Shown: positions 19,085-27,828 of the stretch, piece after piece
Layout of the letters: the number at the start of each line of letters is the position of its first letter
How positions within the stretch are numbered: position 1 is the first letter of the stretch
Notes under the pieces: model-generated
What the model was told of the DNA's origin: nothing
What the model saw: only the letters and a program-made list of their open reading frames with translations
The model's database searches: none
Translations under genes and position numbers: made by a program
Assembly (NCBI RefSeq): GCF_026184235.1
Contig: NZ_CP110806.1
Location: forward strand, 1,054,001 to 1,118,000
Direction: 5' to 3'
Length of the DNA: 64,000 nucleotides
From: Cellulomonas sp. S1-8
GTDB taxonomy: Bacteria; Actinomycetota; Actinomycetes; Actinomycetales; Cellulomonadaceae

Positions 19085-19438
19085 ATGACCGGTGCCGCCC
19101 GCGGTGCGACGTCGCGCGACGAGGAGCCCGGCCGCGCGCTCGTCCGCCGGGTCGGCGTGCCGGCGCGGACCCCGGACGACGACCTGGACCGGCTGTTCCG
19201 CGCCCTGTCCGACGCGACGCGCCGGGCGGTCGTCGCGCGGCTCGCCGAGGGGGGCGCGTCGGTCACCGAGCTCGCCGCCCCGTTCGCGATGTCGCTGCCC
19301 GCGGTCGTCCAGCACCTCGCGGTGCTGGAGCGCGCGGGCGTCGTCGTCTCCGAGAAGACGGGACGCGTCCGCACGTACCGGCTCGCGCGCGACGGCACCG
19401 ACACGGCCCGGGAGTGGCTGGACGACCTGCGGGCGTAG
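19085..19438 (+). CDS. ArsR family winged-helix regulator
   Basis: 117 residues with one winged helix (about 37-110): LFRALSDATRRAVVARLAEG, VTELAAPFAMSLPAVVQHLA, LERAGVVVSEKTGRVRTYRL. No Cys metal-binding pair is present, so it is not a classical metal sensor; it resembles the ArsR/SmtB branch that accompanies SRPBCC proteins. It begins 3 bp after the ABC-F stop and is probably co-transcribed. It converges with the MFS gene (1-bp gap). Confidence 0.87.
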   Translation: MTGAARGATSRDEEPGRALVRRVGVPARTPDDDLDRLFRALSDATRRAVVARLAEGGASVTELAAPFAMSLPAVVQHLAVLERAGVVVSEKTGRVRTYRLARDGTDTAREWLDDLRA

Positions 19439-19439
19439 G

Positions 19440-20666
19440 TCACCGGGCGCGGGCCGCCAGGCCACCGGCGGCGACGGTGAGCGTGACCGTCGCCAGGGTG
19501 AGCAGCGCCGCGATCGTCAGGAGCGGGACCGTCCAGCCGGACGTGGCGGTGAAGAGCGACCCGAGCGCGTACGGGGTCGCCGCCGCGGCGGCGTAGCCGA
19601 CGGTCTGGACGGTCGCCGACATGCGGCGGACGTCGGCGGAGCGGCCCGCGACGTGCGCGACCACCGTGAACAGCACGACGAAGTTCGCGGCCTGCGCGAG
19701 CCCGGCGAGCGCCGTCCAGGCCACCCAGGCGCCCGGGGCGAGCAGCAGCCCGACCGGCAGCGCCAGCCAGCAGGCCGCGACGACGAGCACCAGCACCCGC
19801 GGCGGGACCCGACGCGCGAGCGCGGCCGGGACCAGGACGCTGCCGAGCACCCCCAGCAGCTGGAACAGCGACGCCGCGGCGCCGGCGCCCGTGACGCTCA
19901 GCCCTGCCGTGTCGTGCAGCACCGACGGCAGCCACGCGGTGACACCCATGTAGGACGACGCCTGCCCGACGAACGCCGCGCACAGCACCCACGTCACCGG
20001 CCGGCGCAGCACCGGCACGCTGCCGGGCACGCTCCCCGCCGCGTCCCGGCCGCCGGCCCGGTCGGCCGCGGCCCGCACCGGCCCGCCCCCGTCAGGCGCA
20101 CCCGCCGCGTGGACCCGCGCCCACCCCACGAGCGCGCCGACCGCCAGCACCCCCCACGCGGCGAGCGCCCACCGCCACCCGACGAGCGCCGCGAGCGGCG
20201 CCGTGCCGAGGGTCGTCAGCGCGGCGCCGCCGTTCATCACCGCGATGAACAGGCCCATGACGCGCGGCACCCGGGTGGGGAAGTCCCGCGCGATGACCAG
20301 CGGGAGGCCCACGTTGCCCACGGTGATCGCGGCACCGATGACGACCGTCCCGGCGAACGCGCCCGGGACACCGCCGAACGAGCGCAGCAACGTGCCGGCC
20401 AGGATCGCCACGAGCGCCGCGGCGAGCATGCGCGTGGTCCCGGCGCGGGCGAGCGCGACGGCCGCGAGCGGGGTCAGCAGCGCGAAGCACAGGATCGGCA
20501 GACCGGTGAGCCACCCCGCGGTCGCCGGGCTGAGGGCGAGGTCGGCGGCGACGGCGTCGACGACGGGCGGGAGCGCCGTGATGGGTCCGCGCAGGTTGAG
20601 CGCGACGAGCAGCAGCGCGACGAGCAGCGCCGCACCGCCCGCGGGGGCGGCAGCGCGGCGGCTCAC
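19440..20666 (-). CDS. MFS transporter, CynX/NimT family
   Basis: About 408 residues with 12 hydrophobic segments. LVALLLVALNLRGPITALPPV at the first helix is the signature of the CynX/NimT (cyanate/nitroimidazole) group. A central Arg/Gly-rich loop splits the two six-helix halves. Start set at GTG 20666, just before the first helix; longer in-frame readings overlap the upstream marR gene. Downstream of marR in the same direction (22-bp gap), so probably under its control. The substrate is unknown. Confidence 0.88.
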   Translation of the reverse strand: MSRRAAAPAGGAALLVALLLVALNLRGPITALPPVVDAVAADLALSPATAGWLTGLPILCFALLTPLAAVALARAGTTRMLAAALVAILAGTLLRSFGGVPGAFAGTVVIGAAITVGNVGLPLVIARDFPTRVPRVMGLFIAVMNGGAALTTLGTAPLAALVGWRWALAAWGVLAVGALVGWARVHAAGAPDGGGPVRAAADRAGGRDAAGSVPGSVPVLRRPVTWVLCAAFVGQASSYMGVTAWLPSVLHDTAGLSVTGAGAAASLFQLLGVLGSVLVPAALARRVPPRVLVLVVAACWLALPVGLLLAPGAWVAWTALAGLAQAANFVVLFTVVAHVAGRSADVRRMSATVQTVGYAAAAATPYALGSLFTATSGWTVPLLTIAALLTLATVTLTVAAGGLAARAR

Positions 20667-20688
20667 GGCAGGAGCGGCGGGCCGGGAC

Positions 20689-21207
20689 TCACGACGCGTC
20701 GAACAGCGTGAGCACGTCGCGCAGCAGCTCCGCGAGGCGCTCGCGATCACCCTCCGGCAGGTCGCCGATGAGGCTGCGCTCGACGTCGAGCAGGTCGGCG
20801 AACGCCTCGTCGACCCGCTCCGCGCCGGCGGTGGTGAGCTGGACCAGGACGCCGCGGCGGTCGTCGGGCGAGGGGAGCCGCTCGACGAGGCCGTGCTCGA
20901 CGAGGCGGTCGATGCGGTTGGTCATGGTGCCGCTGGTGACCAGCGTCTGCGTCAGGAGCGCCCCGGGTGACAGCCGGTAGGGGGACCCGGCGCGGCGCAG
21001 CGCCGCGAGCACGTCGAACTCCCAGGTCTCCAGCCCGTGGCGCGCGAACGCGCCGCGACGGGCGAGGTCGAGGTGCCGGGCCAGCCTGCTGACGCGGGAG
21101 AGGACGGTCAGGGGCCGCACGTCCAGGTCCGGTCGCTCGCGCGCCCAGGCGGCGACGATCCGGTCGACCTCGTCGCGGGGCGGCCGGCCGGTGTGGGTCT
21201 CGGCCAT
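20689..21207 (-). CDS. MarR family transcriptional regulator
   Basis: 172 residues with the MarR winged helix: WEFDVLAALRRAG, LSPGALLTQTLVTSGTMTNR (recognition region), LVEHGLVERLPSPDDRRGVLVQLT (wing). It heads a two-gene unit with the CynX-type exporter, the usual MarR-efflux pairing, so it most likely represses both until a ligand binds. The promoter overlaps an AT-richer partial palindrome at 21211-21235. Confidence 0.93.
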   Translation of the reverse strand: MAETHTGRPPRDEVDRIVAAWARERPDLDVRPLTVLSRVSRLARHLDLARRGAFARHGLETWEFDVLAALRRAGSPYRLSPGALLTQTLVTSGTMTNRIDRLVEHGLVERLPSPDDRRGVLVQLTTAGAERVDEAFADLLDVERSLIGDLPEGDRERLAELLRDVLTLFDAS

Positions 21208-21210
21208 GCC

Positions 21211-21235
21211 CCGACATTAGTCGACATCGAGACAC
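21211..21235 (-). promoter_or_regulatory. Candidate marR operator/promoter
   Basis: The segment just upstream of marR contains TCTCGATGTCGACTAATGTC (minus strand). It has TCGA half-sites on a GTCGAC centre and is conspicuously AT-richer than its surroundings. MarR proteins usually bind such short inverted repeats over their own promoter. The symmetry is only partial. Confidence 0.35.
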
Positions 21236-21430
21236 CCGGGCTCGCGTCGGCCCGGTGCGCCGGGACCCGCGCGACGGCGGTGGCCTGCGGCGATGCGCGC
21301 CGCGTGACCAGCGGGTGAGATACCGCCCAGGTCCTGCCCGGCGCGCCGTCGGTGGCGATACGGTTCCGCGTGTCAGGCCCGGTCCACGTCGCGGTCCGAG
21401 CCCGCACCACCCGTGAGCCGGAGGAGCACC

Positions 21431-22633
21431 GTGGGATTCATCAAGGCATTCGCCGGGGCGCTGGGCGGCACGCTCGCCGACCAGTGGAAGGACTTCCTGA
21501 CCCCGCCGGACGGTCTGCCGCCGACGGCCGCGATCTTCCCCGCCGTGCCGCGCGGGCAGAACGCCGGCAGGGGCTCGAACACCAAGGCGTCGGACAACAT
21601 CATCACCAACGGCAGCCGCATCGTGGTGCCCGAGGGGGTCGCGCTCCTGACGTTCCAGGACGGGCAGCTCACGGGCCTGGTCGCCGAGCCCGGCGGGTAC
21701 GAGTACCGGTCGGACGACCCGAACTCCCGGTCCGTGTTCGCGGGTGACGGCATCCTCGCCTCGACCGTGCAGACGTCGTGGGAGCGGTTCAAGTTCGGCG
21801 GGCAGCCGGGGTCGCAGCAGCTCGCGTTCTACGTGAACCTCAAGGAGATCCCGAACAACCGGTTCGGCACCCAGTCGGAGATCTACTGGGACGACGCGTA
21901 CCTCAACGCGCAGGTGGGCGCCGTCACGCGGGGCACGTACACGTTGCGGGTCGTCGACCCCGTCCTGCTGGTCAAGGGCTTCGTCCCCCTGACGTACCTC
22001 ACGCCCGGCGGGCCGGTCTTCGACTTCTCCGACCTGGACAACCCGGCCGCGAGCCAGCTGTTCACGGAGGTCGTCGGCTCGCTGGCCGCCGCGTTCTCGA
22101 AGTACACGAACGACCCCGCGCAGGGCAACCGGATCACGCGGATCCAGAGCGACTCGGTCGGCTTCGGGCAGGCGCTCGCCGGTGCCGTCGAGGAGGGGTT
22201 CATGTGGACCTCGCAGCGCGGCCTGACGATCGGCAAGGTCGCGATCGCCGCGATCGAGTACGACGAGGACACGCGCGCGCTCCTCAGCGACGTCAAGAAG
22301 GCCGACGCGCTCGGCGGGGCGCGCGGCAACTCCTTCCTGCAGCAGTCGGTCGCACGCGGCATGCAGGCCGCCGGCGAGGGCGGTGGCGGCGCGGCCAACA
22401 TGGCGGTGCTGGGTCTGGGCCTGGGCGCGGCGGGCGGCGCGGCCGGTGCGCTGCAGCAGCCGACGGCGCCCGCACCCGCCCCGCAGGCGGCGACGACTGC
22501 GCCGGCCGCCCCGGCGGCGCCCGCGGCCGACGACACGGTCGCCAGGCTCACGCAGCTCAAGGCGCTGTTCGACCAGGGCCTGATCACGCAGGCCGACTAC
22601 GACGCCGCCAAGGCGAAGGCCCTCGGTCTGTAG
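21431..22633 (+). CDS. SPFH domain protein with C-terminal SHOCT (YdjI-like)
   Basis: 400 residues from GTG 21431, chosen because GGAGGAG lies just upstream. An N-terminal amphipathic stretch (GFIKAFAGALGGTLADQWKD) precedes an SPFH/virion-core-like domain (about 35-290), which starts with the SRIVVPEGVALLTFQDGQLT fold entry. Then come a Gly/Ala/Pro-rich linker and a SHOCT helical hairpin (about 370-400; LTQLKALFDQGLITQADYDA). In Bacillus the YdjI relative anchors a PspA-family protein at the membrane with the zinc-ribbon protein YdjG. The next gene here is also a zinc-ribbon membrane protein, so an envelope-stress scaffold is plausible, but no PspA gene is in the window. Confidence 0.85.
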   Translation: MGFIKAFAGALGGTLADQWKDFLTPPDGLPPTAAIFPAVPRGQNAGRGSNTKASDNIITNGSRIVVPEGVALLTFQDGQLTGLVAEPGGYEYRSDDPNSRSVFAGDGILASTVQTSWERFKFGGQPGSQQLAFYVNLKEIPNNRFGTQSEIYWDDAYLNAQVGAVTRGTYTLRVVDPVLLVKGFVPLTYLTPGGPVFDFSDLDNPAASQLFTEVVGSLAAAFSKYTNDPAQGNRITRIQSDSVGFGQALAGAVEEGFMWTSQRGLTIGKVAIAAIEYDEDTRALLSDVKKADALGGARGNSFLQQSVARGMQAAGEGGGGAANMAVLGLGLGAAGGAAGALQQPTAPAPAPQAATTAPAAPAAPAADDTVARLTQLKALFDQGLITQADYDAAKAKALGL

Positions 22634-22635
22634 CG

Positions 22636-23853
22636 ATGAGCGACGCCGACGCCCCGCAGCCCGGGGCCCCGCCCGACGGTCCGCGCGTCGTCAGCACCGG
22701 GGGCGACCGCAGCGACGGGATCGTGCGCTGCGAGCGGTGCGGGGCCAGCGAGGCCTCGCTGAACGTGGCGACCGGCATGCTGCGCTGCGGCTTCTGCCGG
22801 TACGAGTGGCGCACCGAGAACGCGCTGGTGACGTTCGACCTCGACGGTGCGATCGGCGAGCTGTCCGGTGTCGTCGTCGGCTCCGGGACCGCGGACGTCA
22901 CCGCCGACCCGTCGGTCACGCTGCGCTGCACGGCCTGCGGCGCGGACGTCGTCATCGACACCACCGCGGGCGTGCAGGCGCGCTGCCACTGGTGCCGTCA
23001 CACCCTGTCGCTCACGGAGCAGGTGCCGAACGGTGCGGTACCGGACATGCTCCTGCCGTTCCGCGTCCCCAAGGCCGACGCGGTCACCCGGGTCGCGGAG
23101 TTCGTCGGCAAGCGCACGTTCTTCGCCCACCCGCGGTTCCGGGCGGAGTTCACGCCGGAGAACGTCATGGGCGTCTACCTGCCGTACATGGTGGTCGACG
23201 TCAACGCCCACGCGCGCGTCGCCGGCGAGGGCGAGCACCAGACCCGCTCGTACACGGTGCAGGTGCGCAACTCCGAGGGTGAGACGCGCAGCGAGCGCCG
23301 CTACGACGCCGACGTGTACGACGTGCGCCGCGCGTTCGACGTGCACGTCGACGACCTGACCGTCGAGTCGTCGGCCGAGCGGCTGGACCGCGACACCGAG
23401 CGCACGTCGAACAACGTCATCAACACGATCCTGCCGTTCGACGTCGAGAACGGCGTGCGCTACGACCCCCGGTACCTGCAGGGGTTCACGTCCGAGCGCC
23501 GGGACGTCGACGTCGACGCGCTGCGGGGTGCCGTCCACCAGCAGGTGGGCGACATCGCGCGCTGGCGAGCCGACGAGACGATCGACCACTACGACCGCGG
23601 CGTCCGCTGGGACAGCACGGACGTCGACGTGCACGGAGAGCGCTGGGTCAGCGCGTACCTGCCGGTGTGGCTGTACAGCTACCTCGAGGAGAAGAAGGAC
23701 GGCTCGACGCTGCTGCACTACGTGGCCGTCAACGGCCGGACCGGGGAGACGATGGGCAGCATCCCGCTGAACAAGGGACGCCTCGCGCTCGTCGCGGGCG
23801 TCGTCGAGGCGTTCGCGCTGGTGGCGGCCGTGGTGCTGTGGGTGCTGATGTGA
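22636..23853 (+). CDS. Zinc-ribbon membrane protein (TFIIB-type zinc ribbon, YdjG-like context)
   Basis: 405 residues starting 2 bp after the SPFH gene. Two zinc ribbons: C32-x2-C35...C51-x2-C54 and C98-x2-C101...C117-x2-C120. A mixed alpha/beta domain of about 250 residues follows (SYTVQVRNSEGETRSERRYD, LPFDVENGVRYDPRYLQGF, WVSAYLPVWLYSYLEEKKDG), then one C-terminal membrane helix (LVAGVVEAFALVAAVVLWVL), putting the ribbons in the cytoplasm. The stop overlaps the next start. A functional link to the SPFH protein is inferred from operon structure. Confidence 0.82.
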   Translation: MSDADAPQPGAPPDGPRVVSTGGDRSDGIVRCERCGASEASLNVATGMLRCGFCRYEWRTENALVTFDLDGAIGELSGVVVGSGTADVTADPSVTLRCTACGADVVIDTTAGVQARCHWCRHTLSLTEQVPNGAVPDMLLPFRVPKADAVTRVAEFVGKRTFFAHPRFRAEFTPENVMGVYLPYMVVDVNAHARVAGEGEHQTRSYTVQVRNSEGETRSERRYDADVYDVRRAFDVHVDDLTVESSAERLDRDTERTSNNVINTILPFDVENGVRYDPRYLQGFTSERRDVDVDALRGAVHQQVGDIARWRADETIDHYDRGVRWDSTDVDVHGERWVSAYLPVWLYSYLEEKKDGSTLLHYVAVNGRTGETMGSIPLNKGRLALVAGVVEAFALVAAVVLWVLM

Positions 23854-24131
23854 CGGGCGCGGTGGTGCTGGCGGCCGACGTCCTGGCGAGCTCCGGGGGC
23901 GGTGACGGCAGCGGCAAGGCGATCCTGCTGGCGCTCCTGCTCGCCGGCCCGCTCTTCTACGGCTGGGTCCACCTGCGGTACCGCAACACCGACAAGCGGC
24001 ATCACCACGAGTCGGAGACCCGCTCGCAGATGCTCGACGTGCAGGCGCAGGACACGCACATCGGGTCGCGCACGGGCCTGACGAGCGCGCGGATGAAGGG
24101 CGCGAACAGCCGCAAGGTCCGGGCACCCTGA
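23850..24131 (+). CDS. Small membrane protein, third gene of the SPFH operon
   Basis: 93 residues from GTG 23850, overlapping the zinc-ribbon stop by 4 bp. One membrane helix (AILLALLLAGPLFYGWVHLRY) is followed by a His/Arg-rich cytoplasmic tail (DKRHHHESE) ending in SARMKGANSRKVRAP. No family recognised. Its coupling to the SPFH and zinc-ribbon genes suggests one complex. Confidence 0.75.
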   Translation: MTGAVVLAADVLASSGGGDGSGKAILLALLLAGPLFYGWVHLRYRNTDKRHHHESETRSQMLDVQAQDTHIGSRTGLTSARMKGANSRKVRAP

Positions 24132-24172
24132 CGGCAAGCGCCCTGACGGCCGGGCCCTGACGGCCGGGCCGC

Positions 24173-24811
24173 CTACGGCGCGGTCGGCTTGGTCAGCTCG
24201 GGGCGTCGCTCCAGGCCCTCCAGGCCGTTCCACGCGAGGTTGACCAGGTGCGCGGCGACGTCGGTCTTGCGCGGGCTGCGGGCGTCGAGCCACCACTGAC
24301 CCGTCAGCGCGACCATGCCGACGAGCATCTGCGCGTACATCGGGGCGTTGCGCTGGTCCAGGCCCTGCTTCTTGAACTGCGCGCCCAGCAGGTGCTCGAC
24401 CTGCGAGGCGACGTCGCCGATGAGCGAGGAGAAGGTGCCCGTCGCCTGCGCGACGGGGGAGTCGCGCACGAGGATCCGGAAGCCGTCCTCGGACGCCTCG
24501 ATGTACGACAGCAGCGCCAACGCGGTCCGCTCGACCATCACCTTGGGGTGCCCACCGAGCTCCAGCGCGGTCGTGAGCGCACCGGTGAGGGCCTGGATCT
24601 CGCGGTCGACGACGACCGCGTACACGCCCTCCTTGCCACCGAAGTGCTCGTACACCACGGGCTTGGACACCTCGGCGCGGGCCGCGATCTCCTCGACCGA
24701 CGTGCCCTCGAACCCCTTCTCCGCGAAGAGCTTGCGCGACACGTCGAGCAGCTGCGCGCGCCGCTGGGTGCCCGTCATCCGTGCACGGGACCGCTTGGAG
24801 TCGGTGGTCAT
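24173..24811 (-). CDS. TetR family transcriptional regulator
   Basis: 212 residues: N-terminal HTH (about 14-62; RRAQLLDVSRKLFAEKGFEG, VEEIAARAEVSKPVVYEHFG) and a helical ligand domain. In other actinobacteria a TetR gene sits next to glmU (Rv1019 beside Rv1018c); here it is separated from glmU by tRNA-Gln and 12 kb of other genes. A CACAAT box (24823-24818, minus strand) ends six bases before the ATG, suggesting a leaderless transcript. Confidence 0.93.
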   Translation of the reverse strand: MTTDSKRSRARMTGTQRRAQLLDVSRKLFAEKGFEGTSVEEIAARAEVSKPVVYEHFGGKEGVYAVVVDREIQALTGALTTALELGGHPKVMVERTALALLSYIEASEDGFRILVRDSPVAQATGTFSSLIGDVASQVEHLLGAQFKKQGLDQRNAPMYAQMLVGMVALTGQWWLDARSPRKTDVAAHLVNLAWNGLEGLERRPELTKPTAP

Positions 24812-24817
24812 CGGGCC

Positions 24818-24823
24818 ATTGTG
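24818..24823 (-). promoter_or_regulatory. Candidate -10 box of the TetR gene (leaderless)
   Basis: CACAAT on the minus strand, six bases before ATG 24811, with no ribosome-binding site in between. Only a partial match to TANNNT. Confidence 0.35.
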
Positions 24824-24902
24824 CCGTGCGGGTCCGGCGCGCCCGGCGACGACCCCCTCCGGAGAGGCACGTCGGCCGTGGGCTGGCAGACTAGGCGGCC
24901 GG

Positions 24903-24973
24903 TCCGCCCTGGTGTAACGGCAGCACGCCGGCCTTTGGAGCCGTGCAGTCCAGGTTCGAATCCTGGGGGCGGA
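24903..24973 (+). tRNA. tRNA-Gln (anticodon TTG)
   Basis: Acceptor arms TCCGCCC (24903-24909) and GGGCGGA (24967-24973) pair fully. D-arm GTG...CAC; anticodon loop CTTTGGA (24933-24939) with TTG at 24935-24937; T-arm CCAGG-TTCGAAT-CCTGG. The first pair of the anticodon stem is C-T, otherwise regular. CCA is not encoded. A CAGACT -10-like box lies at 24887-24892. It decodes CAA and also CAG by wobble. Confidence 0.93.
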
Positions 24974-24997
24974 GCGTCGGCCGGTGTACAGCCGAAG

Positions 24998-25034
24998 TGC
25001 AGCGTTCGGGACGTCAGACGTCCCGAACGCTGCA
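24998..25034 (+). terminator. Perfect 17-bp hairpin downstream of tRNA-Gln
   Basis: TGCAGCGTTCGGGACGT (24998-25014), loop CAG, ACGTCCCGAACGCTGCA (25018-25034), exact complements. It is placed 24 bp behind the tRNA and could terminate or process its transcript. Not T-rich. It is a different sequence from the GAGAGAGCAATCCAG family. Confidence 0.65.
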
Positions 25035-25130
25035 CGCCTCGCGTGTCAGTCGGTCTCGGTCTCGCGTGCTGCCCGGTGTCCGCCGACGGGAGGACGCGAC
25101 CCGCCGCCCGACGCCGCTACCGTCCTCGCG

Positions 25131-25853
25131 ATGGATGCGCCAGGGGCAGCGGACGGCACGGACGTCGAGATCGCGACGGACGTCGAGAGCAGCGGCGGGC
25201 AGCAGGCGGCCCGTCGGACCGTGATCGCACGACTCCTCGTCGGGGTGGCGGTCACGCCCGCTGTCCTGGCGTGGGTCACGCTCGCGAGCGAGCAGGTGGC
25301 GTGGGCGCTGGCGAGGCGGGGGATGCTGCCGGAGCGCCTGGAGGGTCTGACGGCGGCGCGCGGGATCCACGAGCTCGCGATGTTCGTCAGCTTCGTGCTC
25401 GTGATCCCGCTGACGGTCCTGGCGGCGTTCGTCGTCGCCCGTCGTCGCCGCCGGCGGTGGCCGGTCGCCGCGATCACGTGCGTCGTGGTCGTGGCCCTGG
25501 TGATGGCCCTCTCCGGTCCGCTCCCCGGGTGGAGGGAGGAGTTCGAGATCCGCCGGCCCGCCTACGAGGAGGCCGTGACGGACGTGCGCGCCCGGTCGGG
25601 GTCGTGGGACGGCGTGCGTCTGAGGCCGGAGCACCAGCACCTCACCGCCGGCGGCCGGGTCTACGTGCTGGGGGATCACGTGTTCTTCCCGCTGTGGACG
25701 GCCGTCCCCGACGACGCCGGTGGTCTTTTCCACAGCCCGCAGGAGTCGCCGGAGGGCATGGACATGCGCGGGATGCGGTGCGTCGACCCGGTGCGTCTCG
25801 ACGGTGAGTGGTGGGCGTGCGGGATGGCGGACGTGGTCACCGAGGAGGGGTGA
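25131..25853 (+). CDS. Hypothetical membrane protein (240 aa)
   Basis: No family recognised. Start ATG 25131 after a short acidic cytoplasmic stretch. Three hydrophobic segments (about 32-52, 80-103, 110-128) separated by an Arg-rich cytoplasmic turn (VARRRRRRWP), then an extracytoplasmic C-terminal domain of about 110 residues. That domain has VYVLGDHVFFPLWTAVPDD and two Cys (MRCVDP, WWACGM) that could form a disulfide. It ends tail-to-tail with the MFS gene, overlapping by 17 bp. Confidence 0.6.
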   Translation: MDAPGAADGTDVEIATDVESSGGQQAARRTVIARLLVGVAVTPAVLAWVTLASEQVAWALARRGMLPERLEGLTAARGIHELAMFVSFVLVIPLTVLAAFVVARRRRRRWPVAAITCVVVVALVMALSGPLPGWREEFEIRRPAYEEAVTDVRARSGSWDGVRLRPEHQHLTAGGRVYVLGDHVFFPLWTAVPDDAGGLFHSPQESPEGMDMRGMRCVDPVRLDGEWWACGMADVVTEEG

Positions 25854-27069
25854 CGCGCCCACCCACCAGCACGGTCACGGCGAACACCAGGGGGACCGCC
25901 GCGCTGAGCAGCAGCCCGGCGCGCAGACCTGTGCCCGAGTCCGGGGGCAGCGCCGACGCCAGGCCCGCGAGCGGTCCGTCGGCGAGCCCCGCGAACAGCC
26001 CGGCGCTGAGCGGACCGATCGCCCCGCCCGCGTCCCCGGCCAGGGCCAGCACCGCGAACATCGCCGCCCCGCCCAACGGGAACCGGGCCGACGTCAGCGA
26101 GAACGTCCCGGGCCACAGCAGCGCGACCGCGAGCCCGCACAGCGCGCACGCGGCGAGGCTGACGACGGGCACGGCCGCGGTCGCGGCGACGACGTAGCAG
26201 ACGGCCGCGGCCACCCCCGAGACGGCGAGCAGCGGCCGCAGCGGCACGTCGTGCCCCCACAGGCCGTAGGCCGCGCGGCCCAGGCCCATGAGGAGCGCGA
26301 ACAGCCCGGGACCGAGCAGGTCGCCGACCTCCTTGGGCACGCCCGTGCCCTGCTCGGCGAAGAACGACGACCACTGCGCCATCGTCAGCTCGGCCGCGCC
26401 GCCGGTCGTCATGAGGACCAGCGCGGCGAGGAACAGGGGGGTGCCGAACAGCGCGCGCAGGGGTGTGCGGTGCTCGTCGGGGACGGTCGGCGGCATCGGC
26501 ACCCGCAGCAGCGCGACGAGGTTCGCCAGCGGCACCACCGCCCACAGCACGGGCAGCAGCGGCCACAGCTCGGTGCCCAGCACCGCGAGCAGCCCGGTGG
26601 TGACCACGACGACCGCGAGCTGGCCCCAGCAGTAGAAGGAGTGGGCCAGCGCCATGCCCGCGGCCTTCGACTCCGACGGGCTGGGCAGGTGCTCGACGAC
26701 CGGCGACACCAGCACCTCGAGCAACCCGCCGCCCACGCCGTACACGACCACCGCCAGGCACAGCCCCACGAACGGGGACGGCAGGACGAGCGGCAGGACC
26801 GCGAGCAGCACGAGCCCCAGCGCCGCGAGGACGTGCGCGAGCACCAGCGGGCGCCGGTAGCCGACGCGGTCGACGATGCGCACGGCGACCAGGTCGGTGA
26901 GCAGCTGCACCCCGAAGTTCAGGGCCGCGAGCGCGCCGAGCTGCGCGACCGGCACGTCGAGCGACGTGTGGAACACGACGAACAGCAGCGGCGCGAGGTT
27001 GTTGACGATCGCCTGGACGACGTAGCCCGCGTGCGCGGACCGACGGGTGGCGGTGTAGGTCAGGGGCAC
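25837..27069 (-). CDS. MFS transporter (sugar/fucose-type)
   Basis: 410 residues and 12 hydrophobic segments in two halves, with the interhelix RIVDRVGYRRPLVLAHV motif after helix 2 and a charged central loop. Long segments such as VVYGVGGGLLEVLVSPVVEH resemble the FucP/FHS-like branch, but the substrate is not readable. GTG start at 27069. A TAACCT box seven bases before it overlaps the stop codon of the upstream TIGR00645 gene, so it may be leaderless as well as read through. Confidence 0.85.
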   Translation of the reverse strand: MPLTYTATRRSAHAGYVVQAIVNNLAPLLFVVFHTSLDVPVAQLGALAALNFGVQLLTDLVAVRIVDRVGYRRPLVLAHVLAALGLVLLAVLPLVLPSPFVGLCLAVVVYGVGGGLLEVLVSPVVEHLPSPSESKAAGMALAHSFYCWGQLAVVVVTTGLLAVLGTELWPLLPVLWAVVPLANLVALLRVPMPPTVPDEHRTPLRALFGTPLFLAALVLMTTGGAAELTMAQWSSFFAEQGTGVPKEVGDLLGPGLFALLMGLGRAAYGLWGHDVPLRPLLAVSGVAAAVCYVVAATAAVPVVSLAACALCGLAVALLWPGTFSLTSARFPLGGAAMFAVLALAGDAGGAIGPLSAGLFAGLADGPLAGLASALPPDSGTGLRAGLLLSAAVPLVFAVTVLVGGRVTPPR

Positions 27070-27079
27070 CCGGACGAGG

Positions 27080-27709
27080 TTACGGAGCAGCAGCCGGCGC
27101 GGGTGCCGGCGGTGCGGGTGCGGCGTGCTGGACGGTCCCGGCCGACATCCGGTCGATCCACGCCAGCGCCAGCGCGGACGCGACGAACGCGACGTGGATG
27201 ATCGTCTGCCACATCATCGTCTCGGCGCTGACGTGGCCGACCGACGACTCGATGAACGTGCGCAGCAGGTGGATCGAGGAGATCCCGATGATCGACATCG
27301 CCAGCTTCGTCTTGAGCACGTTGGCGTTGACGTGGCTCAGCCACTCCGGCTGGTCGGGGTGGCCGTCGAGGCGCATGCGCGACACGAACGTCTCGTACCC
27401 GCCGATGATCACCATGATCAGCAGGTTCGAGATCATCACGACGTCGACGAGGCCCAGGACGATGAGCATCGTCGTGGCCTCGGTCCCGAACTCCGCCATC
27501 GCCTCGACCTCGTGCCCGAAGACGGCGAAGTCGATGAGGTGCCAGACCTCCTTCATGAACTGCCACACGTAGACGACCTGCGCGACGATCAGGCCCAGGT
27601 ACAGCGGCAGCTGCAGCCACCGCGAGAAGAAGATCAGCGACGACACGGACTGCCGGTAGGAGCGGCCCGCGGGGGCGGGCTCGGTGATCGGGGGTGGGGT
27701 CGACGTCAC
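27080..27709 (-). CDS. TIGR00645/UPF0114 family membrane protein (YqhA-like)
   Basis: 209 residues with four hydrophobic segments. LIFFSRWLQLPLYLGLIVAQ near the N-terminus and LLIMVIIGGYETFVSRM, LKTKLAMSIIGISSIHLLRT are family signatures. Function unknown in all members. Start GTG 27709 behind GAGGAA. The Ala/Pro-rich C-terminus is a lineage-specific tail. Confidence 0.88.
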   Translation of the reverse strand: MTSTPPPITEPAPAGRSYRQSVSSLIFFSRWLQLPLYLGLIVAQVVYVWQFMKEVWHLIDFAVFGHEVEAMAEFGTEATTMLIVLGLVDVVMISNLLIMVIIGGYETFVSRMRLDGHPDQPEWLSHVNANVLKTKLAMSIIGISSIHLLRTFIESSVGHVSAETMMWQTIIHVAFVASALALAWIDRMSAGTVQHAAPAPPAPAPAAAP

Positions 27710-27828
27710 AGGGTGTTTCCTCGCTGGCTCGTGCGGGCCGTGGCCCGGCGGGGTCGGCGACGTCTGAACGCGTGGCCGCGCGGATCGGTTCCCCGGCGGT
27801 GAGGGTGAACCGCGCATCGCGGCAGGCG

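Noticed and set aside
24903..25034. Integration site (att) at tRNA-Gln
   Set aside because: No integrase and no second copy of the tRNA 3' end was found in the window.
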